From assembly GCF_900106525.1 (NCBI RefSeq), contig NZ_FNOG01000003.1:505977-569976 (forward strand): a stretch of DNA of 64,000 nucleotides, in the 5' to 3' direction. The position numbers were made by a program, and so were the translations under genes. Shown here piece by piece: positions 1-11,964 of the stretch. Numbering within the stretch: the first letter of the stretch is position 1; the number at the start of each line of letters is the position of its first letter. This DNA is from Lysobacter enzymogenes. Its GTDB lineage: Bacteria > Pseudomonadota > Gammaproteobacteria > Xanthomonadales > Xanthomonadaceae. The notes beneath the pieces were generated by a model. The model searched no databases. It saw nothing but the letters and a program-made list of their open reading frames with translations, and was not told the origin of the DNA.

Positions 1-8
1 CTGCTTGC

Positions 9-114
9 CGTCACTCCGGCGAACGCCGGAATCCACTTCGCTTCGCCTCTTTTGAGTGGGCGAAAGCAGAGAAGCCAAATCAAAATGGGTTCCGGCGTTC
101 GCCGGAATGACGGG
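9..114. repeat. Inverted palindromic repeat, CCGGCGAACGCCGGAA type
   Basis: Two arms face each other, at about 9-35 and 85-114. Each has a CCGGCG(A/T)(A/T)CGCCGG core next to a TGACG end. It is a diverged relative of the CCCGCGAACGCGGG repeats found at 2.7 kb and 47 kb. The rest of 1-276 shows no gene I can support. Confidence 0.6.
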
Positions 115-276
115 CGGTGGGCACCGGGACGGTGAGAGCCACGGGCCGAAGGGCAGCGCCGGGACGAGGCCAGTGCGCCCGACGCCGAAGCGCCGGGCTT
201 GAGGTCCTCCGGGCTCGCCAGCGCCGAAAACGCCGCTTCGGCTAAGCCCGAGTCCCGCGCTCTAACCCAAGGCGCC

Positions 277-1158
277 TCAGAACAACAACGCCGACATCTT
301 GCGCCGGTACACCCCGACCAGATCCTCGTCCGCCACCACCCGGAACGCGTCGATCAGGGCCTTGCGCGGCAGGCCGTCCTGGAAGGCGCGGTCGCGGCGC
401 AGCAGGTCGATCAGTTGCTCCAGGCCGGCCTGGTCCTGGCCGGCGGCGATCAGGCGCGCGCCGAGCAGGTAGCGCGCCTGGGCGTCGTCCGGCGCGGCGG
501 CCAGGGTCGCTTCCAGGGTCGCGGCCGGCGGCGCGTCGCGCACCACTTTGAGGAAACCGAGCTTGGCGCGGGCGCGCACGCTGCGGTCGTCGGTGGCCAG
601 GTTCGCCGGCAGCGCGTCGAGCAACTGCTCCGACTCGGTTTCCGCGCCCGTGGCCAGCAGGGCCAGGGCGAGGTCGAGCTTGAGTTCGGGCTTGTCGGGC
701 TGCTCGGCGCTTTCGCGGCGCAGGCGCACGACTTCGGCGTGCGGGTCGACCGGCGCGGCTTCGGCCGGGGCTTCCTCGACGGCCGGCGCGGCCGGCTCGA
801 TGCCGTGCTGCTTGAGGAACTCGCGTACCACGCTTTCCGGCAGCGCCTCGGCGAAGCCGTCGACGAGTTGGCCGTCCTTCATCAGGTACACGGTCGGGAT
901 CGAGCGGATCTGGAACGCCGCGCCGAGCTGCTGCTCGGCCTCGACATCGACCTTGGCCAGCACGAACGCGCCGTGGTACTCGCCGGCCAGCTTTTCCAGG
1001 ATCGGGCCGAGGGTCTTGCACGGCTGGCACCACTCGGCCCAGAAGTCGATCAGGACCGGCACCTTCAGCGATTTTTCCAGCACGTCCTGCTGGAATCGTT
1101 CGGTGGTGGCGTCGAATACGTGGGGATTGGCGGCAGTGGCGGTCATCGGCGGGCTCAT
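277..1158 (-). CDS. cnoX: Thioredoxin-domain chaperone with TPR-like C-terminus (CnoX/YbbN family)
   Basis: Co-chaperedoxin of the YbbN/CnoX family, a cytoplasmic holdase that protects clients under oxidative stress. The 293-residue product has an N-terminal thioredoxin domain with the active site WCQPC (Cys44 and Cys47). A helical C-terminal half rich in Ala and Leu follows, where TPR-like repeats sit in this family. E. coli CnoX is about 284 residues and has lost the redox CxxC, whereas both cysteines are present here, as in several other proteobacteria, so thiol-disulfide activity is possible. I chose the ATG that gives MSPPMTAT. Another ATG lies four codons downstream, and neither has a clear ribosome-binding site. 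It is divergent from the DUF998-type gene, with an 86-bp gap. Confidence 0.85.
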   Translation of the reverse strand: MSPPMTATAANPHVFDATTERFQQDVLEKSLKVPVLIDFWAEWCQPCKTLGPILEKLAGEYHGAFVLAKVDVEAEQQLGAAFQIRSIPTVYLMKDGQLVDGFAEALPESVVREFLKQHGIEPAAPAVEEAPAEAAPVDPHAEVVRLRRESAEQPDKPELKLDLALALLATGAETESEQLLDALPANLATDDRSVRARAKLGFLKVVRDAPPAATLEATLAAAPDDAQARYLLGARLIAAGQDQAGLEQLIDLLRRDRAFQDGLPRKALIDAFRVVADEDLVGVYRRKMSALLF

Positions 1159-1244
1159 GGAGTCGAAAACGGATGCGTTCCGAAATGGGGACGCGGGCGG
1201 CGCGAGGCAAGCGCGCCGCGAGCCGCGCACGCTAGCATGTCGCG

Positions 1245-1916
1245 ATGAAGGCCTCATCCCGATCCCGCGCTGCGACCTCTGCGCGCGCCGCTGCGGCGGC
1301 GGCATCGACGGCGACTGCGCCGCCGCCGGCGCGTTCGCGCGCCCTCTTCGTCGCCGCGACCGCGGCGCTGTGCTGCGTGGCCGCGTTGCTCGGCTTCGGC
1401 GCGGCGCTGGACGGCTATTCGCATTGGCGCCATCCGCCCGGGTTGCTCGGCGCGCAGGGCATTCCGTACGCGCTGGCGTTCAATCTGCTGGGCTACATCG
1501 GGCCGGGACTGGCCTTGGCGTGGGTGGCCTGGGGCCTGGCCGGGGCCGCGCGCGGGCTGCGCGCGCCGGCGCGGATCGGTGCGTGGCTGTGGCTGTGGTC
1601 GGCGCTGGCGTGGGCCGCGCAGGGCGTGGCCTCGCTCGATCCGCAGGACCTCGATGCGCACGCCAGCCGCCTGCATGCGCTGGCGTGGATGCTGTGGTGG
1701 CTGGCGTTCGCGCCCGGCGCGGCCTTGCTCGCCTATGCCTCGCTGGCGGCGCCGGCGTGGCGGCGTTTCGGCGTTATCGCGCTGGCCGCGGCGGCGGTGC
1801 TGGTGCTGGCGGTGCTGGCGGCCGATGCGCGCCTGGTGCCGGGCGCGCCGGCGCAGCGGGTGGCCTTGCTGGCGTGGCTGGCGGCTTATATCGCCGCCGC
1901 GCGCGCGCCGCGCTGA
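1245..1916 (+). CDS. DUF998-like multi-pass membrane protein
   Basis: The 223-residue product has an Ala/Arg-rich N-terminus of about 30 residues and then roughly six hydrophobic segments (near 33-55, 75-100, 110-125, 145-165, 170-195 and 200-218). Loops contain Trp and Pro, as in the DUF998 family of integral membrane proteins. No catalytic motif is visible and the function is unknown. It stands alone, divergent from the thioredoxin-like gene and convergent with the small Cys-rich gene, whose stop lies 11 bp past its own. Confidence 0.7.
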   Translation: MKASSRSRAATSARAAAAAASTATAPPPARSRALFVAATAALCCVAALLGFGAALDGYSHWRHPPGLLGAQGIPYALAFNLLGYIGPGLALAWVAWGLAGAARGLRAPARIGAWLWLWSALAWAAQGVASLDPQDLDAHASRLHALAWMLWWLAFAPGAALLAYASLAAPAWRRFGVIALAAAAVLVLAVLAADARLVPGAPAQRVALLAWLAAYIAAARAPR

Positions 1917-1926
1917 GGCGCCGCGC

Positions 1927-2163
1927 TCAGGGGTTGGGCGGCGCCGGGCAGAAGCGGTCCATGCAGCGGTTGAACTCCAGCCGGCAGAACTTCTTGTCCA
2001 GATCGGTGACCGCTTCGGCCAGGCATTGCGTGCGCTCGGCGTAGCAGCGGCAGACCGGCGCGGCCGTGGAGACCGCGGCGAAGCCGGATACGAACGCGAA
2101 GGCGGCGGCCGCGGCGAGCGCGGCGGTGCGGCGATTGCGCGGGCGGCGCGGCATGGCGGTCAT
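1927..2163 (-). CDS. Small exported cysteine-rich protein
   Basis: The product is 78 residues or slightly shorter if a later ATG is used. A basic N-terminus (RRPRNRR) and an Ala/Phe-rich hydrophobic core end in STAAP, which looks like a signal peptidase I site. The mature part is about 43 residues with five cysteines (VCRCYAERTQC, FCRLEFNRC, RFC). I do not recognise the family. A structured inverted repeat lies 60-120 bp upstream of the start. Confidence 0.6.
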   Translation of the reverse strand: MTAMPRRPRNRRTAALAAAAAFAFVSGFAAVSTAAPVCRCYAERTQCLAEAVTDLDKKFCRLEFNRCMDRFCPAPPNP

Positions 2164-2220
2164 CGGCGGGTTCCCGGCAAATGCGCCGGTGGTCCGGCGC
2201 GGGCGGAAGATGGCGCCGGC

Positions 2221-2286
2221 GCCGCAGCAAGGTCGGTCGGAATCGGCGCCTGCCGCGGGCGCACCCGCGGCTGACCTTGCTGCGGC
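2221..2286. other. Nested stem-loop (14-bp outer arms, 8-bp inner hairpin)
   Basis: Outer arms GCCGCAGCAAGGTC (2221-2234) and GACCTTGCTGCGGC (2273-2286) are perfectly complementary. Inside the loop, GCCGCGGG (2252-2259) pairs with CCCGCGGC (2264-2271). It lies 58-123 bp upstream of the minus-strand Cys-rich gene, so it could be a structured 5' leader, or an isolated palindromic element. The rest of 2287-2670 shows no gene I can support. Confidence 0.55.
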
Positions 2287-2680
2287 AACGGCATGGAAAA
2301 ACGCTCAACGCGGGCGATGGTGCGTGCGCGCGGCGGTGCAGGGCGACGACGGCATCGGCGCTGCCGGGCCTGCGTTGCGGATCGAATCGCGCCGCGCCGA
2401 TAGTGGGCATAAGCGCGACCGTCGGGGTTATGGCACGCCCCCGCGGCGATCGCCGTGACCGGGCGCACGCGGCGCGCGCCGATGGCGCCGCAGGCGTTGC
2501 GGAATTGCCGGAACTGGGATCGTCGATGTGAAACCGGCGTGCATGCGGGCGGTTTCGGGGCGAAGCGGGGAGCGCGAGGAAACTGCGTTTGCTGCGCTTT
2601 GGCGAGACAGCGGCGGCGTTCGCTTGGCGATGTGCGCGGTCTGGAGCGCGGTTTCATCGCGGCATCGCGCTGAAGGCTCT

Positions 2681-3140
2681 GGATCCCCGCTTTCGCGGGG
2701 ATGACGGCTTGGGAAGGTTGCAGCGAAATCCGGCTTTGAACGAAGCGCGGCGAATCCTTCCTATCGTCATTCCCGCGAACGCGGGAATCCAGGGCTTCAT
2801 CGAGGCAGGACGCTGAAGTCTCTGGATCCCCGCTTTCGCGGGGATGACGGCTTGGGAAGGTTGCAGCGAAATCCGGCTTTGAACGAAGCGCGGCGAATCC
2901 TTCCTATCGTCATTCCCGCGAACGCGGGAATCCAGGGCTTCATCGAGGCAGGACGCTGAAGTCTCTGGATCCCCGCCTTCGCGGGGATGACGGTCTGGAA
3001 GGGACGTGGCGAAACTTACCTGCCGTCATTCCCGCGAACGCGGGCTCCGCTTTACCTCGGCGAAGCCGAGCATCCAGGGCTTCATCGAGGCATGGCGCTG
3101 AAGTCTCTGGATCCCCGCCTTCGCGGGGATGACGGTTTGG
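2681..3140. repeat. Tandem palindromic repeat array, about 143-bp period, four units
   Basis: GGATCCCCGC(T/C)TTCGCGGGGATGACGG begins at 2681, 2823, 2967 and 3109, giving spacings of 142, 144 and 142 bp. Between copies lies the complementary CGTCATTCCCGCGAACGCGGGA arm followed by TCCAGGGCTTCATCGAGGCA. Arms in opposite orientation can fold into hairpins. The third unit carries an extra 20 or so bases (CTCCGCTTTACCTCGGCGAA). Reading frames across the array are repeat artefacts. Confidence 0.85.
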
Positions 3141-3235
3141 GAGTGGTGCGGGGAGTCCGGGCTTTCGAAGCTGCAGTGCAGCCAACGCAAGAGCGTGGCG
3201 GCCAGGGCGCAGCGATCACAAAACAACGACCAAAG

Positions 3236-3263
3236 AAAAACCCCGGCCGCATCGCGGCCGGGG
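3236..3263 (-). terminator. Rho-independent terminator of the amidohydrolase gene
   Basis: A perfect 10-bp stem, CCCCGGCCGC / GCGGCCGGGG, with a 3-base loop is followed on the minus strand by TTTTTCTTTG. It lies 28 bp past the stop codon at 3291. Confidence 0.9.
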
Positions 3264-3290
3264 TTCGTCGTGTGCGAGCGCGCCGAGAAC

Positions 3291-4625
3291 TTACAACGCC
3301 TGCTTGTAAACCGCGCCGTCCTTCATCACGAACGCCACGTCCAGCACCGCGTTGATGTCGGCGACCGGGTCGCCCTTGACCGCGACGATGTCGGCGCGCT
3401 TGCCGGTTTCGATCACGCCCTGGTCGTCCACGCCCAGCACTTCGGCGGCGCGGATGGTCGCTGCCTGCAGCGCCACTGCGGCCGGAATGCCGGCTTCGAC
3501 CATGTAGACGAACTCGCGCGCGTTGTCGCCGTGCGGGCCCACGCCCATGTCGGTGCCGAAGGCGATCTTGACCCCGTTCTTGTAGGCGTTGGCCGCGGTC
3601 TGCTGGATCATCGCGCCGATCCGCGCCGCCTTGGGCCGCACAACGTCGGGGAAGTAGCCGTCGATCTTGGCCTTGTCGGCGACGAAGCGGCCGGCGTAGA
3701 TGGTCGGCACGTACCAGGTGCCGCGCTGCTTCATCAGCGACATGACCTCCGGGCTCATATATGTGCCGTGCTCGATGCTGGTGACGCCGCCGAGCACCGC
3801 GCGCTTCATGCCTTCCTCGCCGTGCGCGTGCGCGGCCACGCGGTACCCATAATCTCGCGCCGTATCCACGATGGCCTTTACTTCCTCCACAGTGAATTGC
3901 GGCGCGTCGCCGGACTTGGCGTACGACAGCACGCCGCCGGTGGCGGTGATCTTGATGACGTCGCTGCCTTCCTTGTAGCGCTGGCGCACGGCCTGGCGGG
4001 CGTCGTCGATGGAGTTGATCACGCCCTCGGTCGGGCCGGGCGGGCCGATCAGGTGCGAGAGCGCGTCGTTCATGCCGTTGGTGGGATCGGCGTGGCCGCC
4101 GGTGGTGGCGATGGACTTGCCCGCGGCCCAGATGCGCGGGCCGGCGACCAGGCCCTGGTTGATCGCGTCGCGCAGGTGCGGGGTCACTTCGCCGCCGAGG
4201 TCGCGCACGCTGGTGAAGCCGGCCTGCAGGGTCTTGTTGGCGTAGCCGACCGCGCGGAAGGCGAAGTCGACCGGGTCGAGGCGGAAGCCTTCGGAATAGC
4301 TCTGCGCGCTGGACTGGCCGCCCAGGTGCACGTGCAGGTCGGTCCAGCCCGGGGTGCAGGTGTGTTGCGACAGATCGACCGCGCGCGCGCCGGCGACGTC
4401 GTTGAGGCCGGCGCGGACTTCGGCGATCTTGCCGTCGCGCACCGTCACCGTGTGCGGGCCCAGCAGCTTGCCGCTGCGCGCGTCGAACAGCTTGCCGCAG
4501 CGCAGCGCGGTGGGTTCGGCCGGCGACGCCGGCGCGGCCTGGGCGGCGCCGGCGAGGGCGCAAGCGAGGACGGCGAGGGCCAGCGGTGCGGCGGCGGTCG
4601 GTCGGGTCGTGAGCGTTCGGGGCAT
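3291..4625 (-). CDS. Secreted metal-dependent amidohydrolase (imidazolonepropionase-like / Xaa-Pro dipeptidase group)
   Basis: The 444-residue product has a signal peptide ending at about AQA(30)|APAS. The amidohydrolase TIM-barrel follows, with the metal-binding HxH in TDLHVHL (His98, His100), a Lys in VIKITATGG that fits the carboxylated metal-bridging lysine, His residues in AHAHGEEG and IEHGTY, and the catalytic Asp in AFGTDMG. This pattern matches periplasmic amidohydrolases annotated as Xaa-Pro dipeptidases or imidazolonepropionase-like proteins, and the substrate cannot be named from sequence. I used the ATG giving MPRTLTT because it is followed directly by the signal peptide. The open frame extends further upstream but reads as low-complexity. 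It is a single gene with its own terminator. Confidence 0.85.
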   Translation of the reverse strand: MPRTLTTRPTAAAPLALAVLACALAGAAQAAPASPAEPTALRCGKLFDARSGKLLGPHTVTVRDGKIAEVRAGLNDVAGARAVDLSQHTCTPGWTDLHVHLGGQSSAQSYSEGFRLDPVDFAFRAVGYANKTLQAGFTSVRDLGGEVTPHLRDAINQGLVAGPRIWAAGKSIATTGGHADPTNGMNDALSHLIGPPGPTEGVINSIDDARQAVRQRYKEGSDVIKITATGGVLSYAKSGDAPQFTVEEVKAIVDTARDYGYRVAAHAHGEEGMKRAVLGGVTSIEHGTYMSPEVMSLMKQRGTWYVPTIYAGRFVADKAKIDGYFPDVVRPKAARIGAMIQQTAANAYKNGVKIAFGTDMGVGPHGDNAREFVYMVEAGIPAAVALQAATIRAAEVLGVDDQGVIETGKRADIVAVKGDPVADINAVLDVAFVMKDGAVYKQAL

Positions 4626-4925
4626 GGTCGGTTCCGGCGTTGGCGGGCGTGCGCCCGGAGCGGCGAGGCGCCGTCCGTGCCGCATCGCGCGTGGGTGTGT
4701 CGTGCGGGTCGTGCGGGTCGCAACGGTGTGCGAGGGCGGCGCCGCAGCGGTCTCCCCCGGTCGCGGCCGCCGGCCGGGGCCAGCATGCAAGCCGCGCACG
4801 GCGCGGGTCAACGTGACCAATGCACTAGACGCGCCGCCCGTCCGCCGGCGCTTGCCGCGATCCGCAGGCGCGCGCAGGCTGACCGCTTCGCCGCCGCAGC
4901 GCGGTTTTCGAGGGAGCGAACGACC

Positions 4926-5189
4926 ATGCGCAAACAGACGCTGCGCCACGCGACGATCCGGATCGGCGCACTGCTGGCCGTGTTGGCCAGCGGCACCGCG
5001 ATGGCGGGCGGCGAAGGCGGCGAGGGCAACAGCGGCACCGACCGCGGCAAGCGCGTCCAGTACTTGCCGCTCATTTGCCGTACCAACGAAGCCGCGGTCG
5101 CCGTGCGTCAGGCCGATGGTTCGATCGCGTGGAAGTGCAGCGTGGTCGAGGCGGCGGCGCCGGCGAGGGTCTCGAAACTTCACGGATAA
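4926..5189 (+). CDS. Small exported protein of unknown function
   Basis: The 87-residue product has a clear signal peptide ([20 protein letters not shown], then ASGTAMAGG). A Gly/Glu/Asn-rich linker follows, then a short domain with two cysteines (LICRTNE and WKCSV) that could form one disulfide. The ATG is preceded by GAGGGAGC at good spacing, which sets the start. The gene is divergent from the amidohydrolase. No family recognised. Confidence 0.65.
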   Translation: MRKQTLRHATIRIGALLAVLASGTAMAGGEGGEGNSGTDRGKRVQYLPLICRTNEAAVAVRQADGSIAWKCSVVEAAAPARVSKLHG

Positions 5190-5504
5190 GCCGCCGAGGA
5201 GGTGGCGCGGATGCGTGTGTTGCGGCTGGCGCACGCCGGCGTAGGGTCAATGCGCAGGCACAGGCGCACACCTGAGTGCATACGCAGGCGCATGCGCGCA
5301 CTGCGGCGCGCGAAACGCCGCGACGGTGTAGCGCGCTTGCGATTTCGTAACCCAGTTGGCCAAAACGGCGACGGCGGCGGCGCGAGCGCACTTGCCAGCC
5401 CGGCAGCGCTTGCGCAAGGTGGGCCCCGGCCGGAATCCATACGGACCGGGGTTTCCGCTGCCTTCGCCACGTCATTCCGGTTCGCCCAGCGAGTCGAACC
5501 TCCC

Positions 5505-5669
5505 ATGAGCAAATCGCGCGTCTTCGCGGCCCTTGTCGCCGCCGGCCTGTTGACCTTCGCCACCCACGCCCTGGCCGACATCTTCGTTCCGATCAAGCAG
5601 TGCCCGCCGGGCAAGGTCGAGAAGCTGATTCCCGGCAAGAACGGCCTGCCGATCCGGGTGTGCGTGTGA
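5505..5669 (+). CDS. Very small exported protein
   Basis: The 54-residue product is MSKSRVFAALVAAGLLTFAT, then HALAD, and a mature part of about 29 residues with two cysteines (KQCPPG and IRVCV). The signal peptide and the strong hairpin 16 bp past the stop argue that it is real. Function unknown. The Lys/Pro/Gly-rich mature part resembles other tiny Cys-pair exported proteins in this window only in general style. Confidence 0.6.
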   Translation: MSKSRVFAALVAAGLLTFATHALADIFVPIKQCPPGKVEKLIPGKNGLPIRVCV

Positions 5670-5684
5670 TCTGAGCCGATCCGG

Positions 5685-5715
5685 CGGCCCGGGGCGGCGT
5701 CGCCGCCCCGGGCCG
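5685..5715. terminator. Perfect 15-bp GC hairpin between convergent genes
   Basis: CGGCCCGGGGCGGCG and its exact complement flank a single-base loop. There is no clear T-tract on either side. It sits between the small exported protein (plus) and the GGDEF gene (minus), so it is probably a bidirectional transcription stop. Confidence 0.6.
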
Positions 5716-5787
5716 TTCGGCGGTTGCGGCCGCGGTGCATGGCGCGGCCGCGGGATCGGTTTCGATGGCCGGGCCGCCCGCCGCCGC

Positions 5788-7656
5788 TCAGGCGCGCGCG
5801 TCGCTCGCCACCGCCGCGCTGCGGTTGCCGTCGACGACCCGGTCGCGGCCTTCGGCCTTGGCCCGGTACAGCGCCGCGTCGGCGCTTTGCAGCAGTTGCT
5901 GCGGCGTGTCGCGCTCGCCCTGCGAGGTGGCCAGGCCGATCGAACAGGTCGCCGGGCCGAAGGTCTGGCGCAGGTGGACGATGGTGGTCGCCGCGATCGC
6001 CGCGCGGATGCGTTCGGCGCGCTGCGCCGCCGCCTCGGCGTCGGCTTCCGGCAGCACGATGGTGAATTCCTCGCCGCCGTAGCGGCAGGCGATGTCCTCG
6101 TTGCGCACCAGTTCCTGCAGCAATTGCCCGATCCGCGCCAGCAGCGCGTCGCCGGCGGCGTGGCCGTGGGTGTCGTTGAAGCGCTTGAAGTGGTCGACAT
6201 CGAGCATCAGCACCGACAGCGGCAGGTGCCGGCGCTGGCAGCGCAGCAGTTCGCGCTGCAGGTTCTCTTCCAGGTAGCGGCGGTTGAACAGGCCGGTCAG
6301 CGGGTCGCGCAGCGACTGCACGCGCAGGGTTTCGCGCAGTTGCAGGTTGACGATGGCCAGGCTGAGCTGTTCGGCGATGGACTGGACCAGGGCCAGGTCG
6401 GCCTCGCGCGGCGGCCGCGCGCCGCTCAGGCACAGCAGGCCGAGCGAGGTGTTCTGCGCCATCAGCGGCACGCACAGGCTCCAGCGCGGGTCGTCGTCGC
6501 CGGCGTGGGCGCGCTGCGGGTCGGCGCGCTCCAGGTGGGCGCAGCGCACGCCGCCGTCGTGGGCCTGGCTGCGGTGGACCTGGCCGCGGCGCAGCGCCCA
6601 GCAGTCGTTGGGGTGCAGCAGGTCGGCGCTGGCGATGGCTTCGCGGCCGAAGCGCGCCGCGGTTTCGGCCAGGTTCTGCGAGGCGCGCAGGACGTAGCAG
6701 CGCCCGCCCAGTTCCGGGATCAGGTCGGCGATGACGTGCGCGGTCATGTCCAGCGCCTCTTCGAGCGTCTGGCAGCTCTGCAGCAGGCCGGCGTAGTGGC
6801 TGAGGCTGCGGTGGCGCTCGGTCAGGCGCTGGCGCTCGGCCGCCGAGGCCTCCAGTTCGGCCAGCGCCTGCCGGCTTTCGCGCTCCAGCGCGCGGCTGCG
6901 GCGGTTTTCCTGCCACAGGCTCAGCATCAGCAGGGCCAGCAGGCTCAGCGCCAGCAGCAGGCCGCCGATCACCAGCGCGGTCAGCAGGGCGGCGTTGCGC
7001 TCGGTGCGCGCGTCGCGCGAGGCCAACAGGCCGCGTTCGTGCTCGCGCATGTTGTCGGCCACCGCGGTCAGCGCGCGCATCTGCTCGGCGCCGTTGCTGG
7101 TCAGGCTGCTGAGCCGGGCCTGCTGCGGGTCGCGCAGGTGCAGTTCCAGCAGGCGGTCGATTTCGGCCAGGCGCTGACGCACCCGCCGCTCGATGTCGCG
7201 GGCCAGGCGGTGCTGCAGCGGGTTGTCGCGGGTCAGCGCGATCAGCTGGGCCGAATGGCTCAGCGCCGCCGGAATGCTGGACAGGTACTCGGCGTGCAGG
7301 TCGGGGCGGTCGGTGAGGCGGTAGCCGCGGGCGCTGGATTCGACCGTGCGGGTCGCCGCCAGGGTCGATTCGAGCTCGGCGATGACCTGATAGGAGTGTT
7401 CGACCCACTGCGCGCTCTCGGCGAAGCTGCGCAGCCCGACCACGGTGGCCAGGCCGACCACGGCCAGCAGCGCCGCCGCCAGCAGGAACGCCGGCAGCCG
7501 GTAGACGCGGTAGCGCGAGGCCAGGCGCGCGAACCGCGGCGCGGCGGCGGGCTGGGACGGCGAGGGCGGCGAGGGCGGCGGGGGCTGGGCCAAGACGAGC
7601 TCGGGAGACGGTCCGACCGGGGCAGTGTCCCATACCGGCGCTATGGCGCCGTGCAC
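5788..7656 (-). CDS. Membrane diguanylate cyclase (CHASE3-like, GAF and GGDEF domains)
   Basis: The 622-residue product is predicted to make c-di-GMP from two GTP at the inner membrane. A Pro-rich N-terminus precedes a membrane segment (about 53-75). A periplasmic helical sensor region follows, containing WVEHSYQV and TVESSARGYRLT, which resembles CHASE3. A second membrane segment (LLTALVIGGLLLALSLLALL) comes next, then a coiled region, a GAF-like domain (region of CWALRRGQVHR) and a C-terminal GGDEF domain. The active site is GGEEF at about 527-531. RNED lies five residues before it and fits the RxxD inhibitory I-site, so both catalysis and product inhibition look intact. The start is a GTG. 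Divergent from leuS. Confidence 0.9.
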   Translation of the reverse strand: MHGAIAPVWDTAPVGPSPELVLAQPPPPSPPSPSQPAAAPRFARLASRYRVYRLPAFLLAAALLAVVGLATVVGLRSFAESAQWVEHSYQVIAELESTLAATRTVESSARGYRLTDRPDLHAEYLSSIPAALSHSAQLIALTRDNPLQHRLARDIERRVRQRLAEIDRLLELHLRDPQQARLSSLTSNGAEQMRALTAVADNMREHERGLLASRDARTERNAALLTALVIGGLLLALSLLALLMLSLWQENRRSRALERESRQALAELEASAAERQRLTERHRSLSHYAGLLQSCQTLEEALDMTAHVIADLIPELGGRCYVLRASQNLAETAARFGREAIASADLLHPNDCWALRRGQVHRSQAHDGGVRCAHLERADPQRAHAGDDDPRWSLCVPLMAQNTSLGLLCLSGARPPREADLALVQSIAEQLSLAIVNLQLRETLRVQSLRDPLTGLFNRRYLEENLQRELLRCQRRHLPLSVLMLDVDHFKRFNDTHGHAAGDALLARIGQLLQELVRNEDIACRYGGEEFTIVLPEADAEAAAQRAERIRAAIAATTIVHLRQTFGPATCSIGLATSQGERDTPQQLLQSADAALYRAKAEGRDRVVDGNRSAAVASDARA

Positions 7657-7736
7657 GCCGCCGTCCGCCGGCTGGCGCGAAGCCGCCGCCCGGCGGCGCG
7701 GCCGCGCGCGTGGCAGGCTTTTGTGCGCTGCGGTAG

Positions 7737-10553
<2,817 letters not shown>

Positions 10554-10680
10554 AACCGCGCGCCGCCGGCCGGTCCCGCGTTTGCGCCGGGCCGGTCGCG
10601 CGGCGCGCCTGCGTGCGCATTCCGCGCCGGCGGGCCACCGCATCGCCCGATCTCCCACTGCGAATCCCGAGTCCCGGCCC

Positions 10681-11352
10681 ATGACCGCGATCCTCTACTG
10701 CCATCCCGATTCGGGCTTCAGCTACAAGGTCGCGCTGGCGCTGGACCTGCTCGGCGTCGAGTACGAGCAGCGCCAGGTCAACATCCGCATCGCGCGCGAA
10801 CAGCGCTCGGCGGAATTCCGCGCCGTCGCCGCGCACGGCGAAGTGCCGGTACTGCTCATCGACGGGCTGAACCTGTGCCAGTCGAATGTGATCCTGGACT
10901 ATCTCGCCACCCGCCAGGACGCCGCCGGCGGCCCGCGCCGCCTCGACGGCGCCGAGCTCGCCCAGCGCCTGCACGTGCGCGAATGGCTGTCGTGGGAAGC
11001 CAACCGGGTCAGCCTCAACCTCGCTCATGCGCGCTACGGCCGCCAGTTCGGCGCCTACGATCCGGCCCTGCTGGCCTGGTACGACCGCCGCAGCCGCGCC
11101 GACCTCGACCGCCTGCAGGCCCAGCTCGCGCAAACCCCGTGGCTGGCCGGCGACGCGCCGACCATCGCCGACGTGGCCTGCATGGGCTATCTGTGCTTCA
11201 CCGTCGAACCCTGGGCCGAAGCCGCCGGCGTCGCCCACACCGATTGGGCGCAGCGCTGGCCGGCGCTCAAGGCCTGGTACGACCGCTTGCTGGCGCTGCC
11301 GGGCGCGCGCAGCGCGCAAGCCGCGTTCGCCGGTCGCGAAATCCGTTACTGA
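10681..11352 (+). CDS. Glutathione S-transferase family protein
   Basis: The 223-residue product has an N-terminal thioredoxin-fold domain starting MTAILYCHPDSGFSYK. The cis-Pro motif is GEVPVL, followed by CQSNVILDYLA, where the E/Q-S dipeptide contacts the glutathione glutamate in GSTs. The C-terminal all-helical domain contains WLAGDAPTIADVACMGYL, the conserved N-capping box region. Cytosolic detoxification or thiol transfer is likely but the substrate is unknown. It sits between leuS and lptE in the same direction. Confidence 0.88.
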   Translation: MTAILYCHPDSGFSYKVALALDLLGVEYEQRQVNIRIAREQRSAEFRAVAAHGEVPVLLIDGLNLCQSNVILDYLATRQDAAGGPRRLDGAELAQRLHVREWLSWEANRVSLNLAHARYGRQFGAYDPALLAWYDRRSRADLDRLQAQLAQTPWLAGDAPTIADVACMGYLCFTVEPWAEAAGVAHTDWAQRWPALKAWYDRLLALPGARSAQAAFAGREIRY

Positions 11353-11426
11353 GCCGGCGCGCGCCGCGCCGCACGGTTCAGCCTTCGCTATTGATGCCCA
11401 CGGCCGCCTCGTCCAGACTTCGCCCC

Positions 11427-11936
11427 ATGACGCCTCGCTCCCTTCTTGCCCGCACGTCGCTTGCGGCTCTCGTGTTGGCCCTGTCGGCCTGCGGTTTCCA
11501 ATTGCGCCAGGCCCTGACCCTGCCGCCGGACCTGGGCCCCGTGCGCGTGGTCTCGATCGACCGCTACAGCCCGCTGGCCGAATCGCTGGCCCAGGCGCTG
11601 ACCCGCGCCGGCGCGGTGCCGGCCCAGGAGGGCTCGGCGGAAGTGGCGGTGCTGGACCTGATGTCCGAACGCTGGGGCGACACCCCGGCCGCGCTCGACG
11701 AACTCGGCCGCGTGCAGGAATACAGCCTGCGCTACGCGGTGGTGTTCGAACTGCGCAAGGCCGACGGCAAGCCGCTGGTGCCGCGCCAGAGCATCGAACT
11801 GTCGCGCGACTACGTGTCCAGCCCGACCAACGCCATCGGCACCGAGGGCGAGCGCGAAATCCTGATGCGCGAAATGCGCCGCGAAATGAGTTCGGCGGTG
11901 CTGCGCCGGATCGGCGCGGTCAGCGAACGGCGCTGA
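11427..11936 (+). CDS. lptE: LPS-assembly lipoprotein LptE
   Basis: Outer-membrane lipoprotein that plugs the LptD barrel and helps insert LPS into the outer leaflet. The 169-residue product has a type II signal peptide with lipobox LSAC, acylated Cys22, then GFQLRQALTLPPDLGPV, matching the CGFxLRG...LP opening of the family. The remainder is a compact alpha/beta domain with the expected YSLRYAVVFEL strand. An in-frame ATG 33 bases upstream is possible, but the chosen one gives a normal lipoprotein signal. holA begins 28 bp downstream, a conserved pairing. Confidence 0.93.
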   Translation: MTPRSLLARTSLAALVLALSACGFQLRQALTLPPDLGPVRVVSIDRYSPLAESLAQALTRAGAVPAQEGSAEVAVLDLMSERWGDTPAALDELGRVQEYSLRYAVVFELRKADGKPLVPRQSIELSRDYVSSPTNAIGTEGEREILMREMRREMSSAVLRRIGAVSERR

Positions 11937-11964
11937 GCCGCATCGCCGGCCGGCCCGCCGCCTC

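Noticed and set aside
2164..2670. Overlapping open frames in the spacer after the Cys-rich gene
   Set aside because: Composition is Arg/Pro-rich in all frames, with no ribosome site and no recognisable product; the nested stem-loop is the only structured signal.
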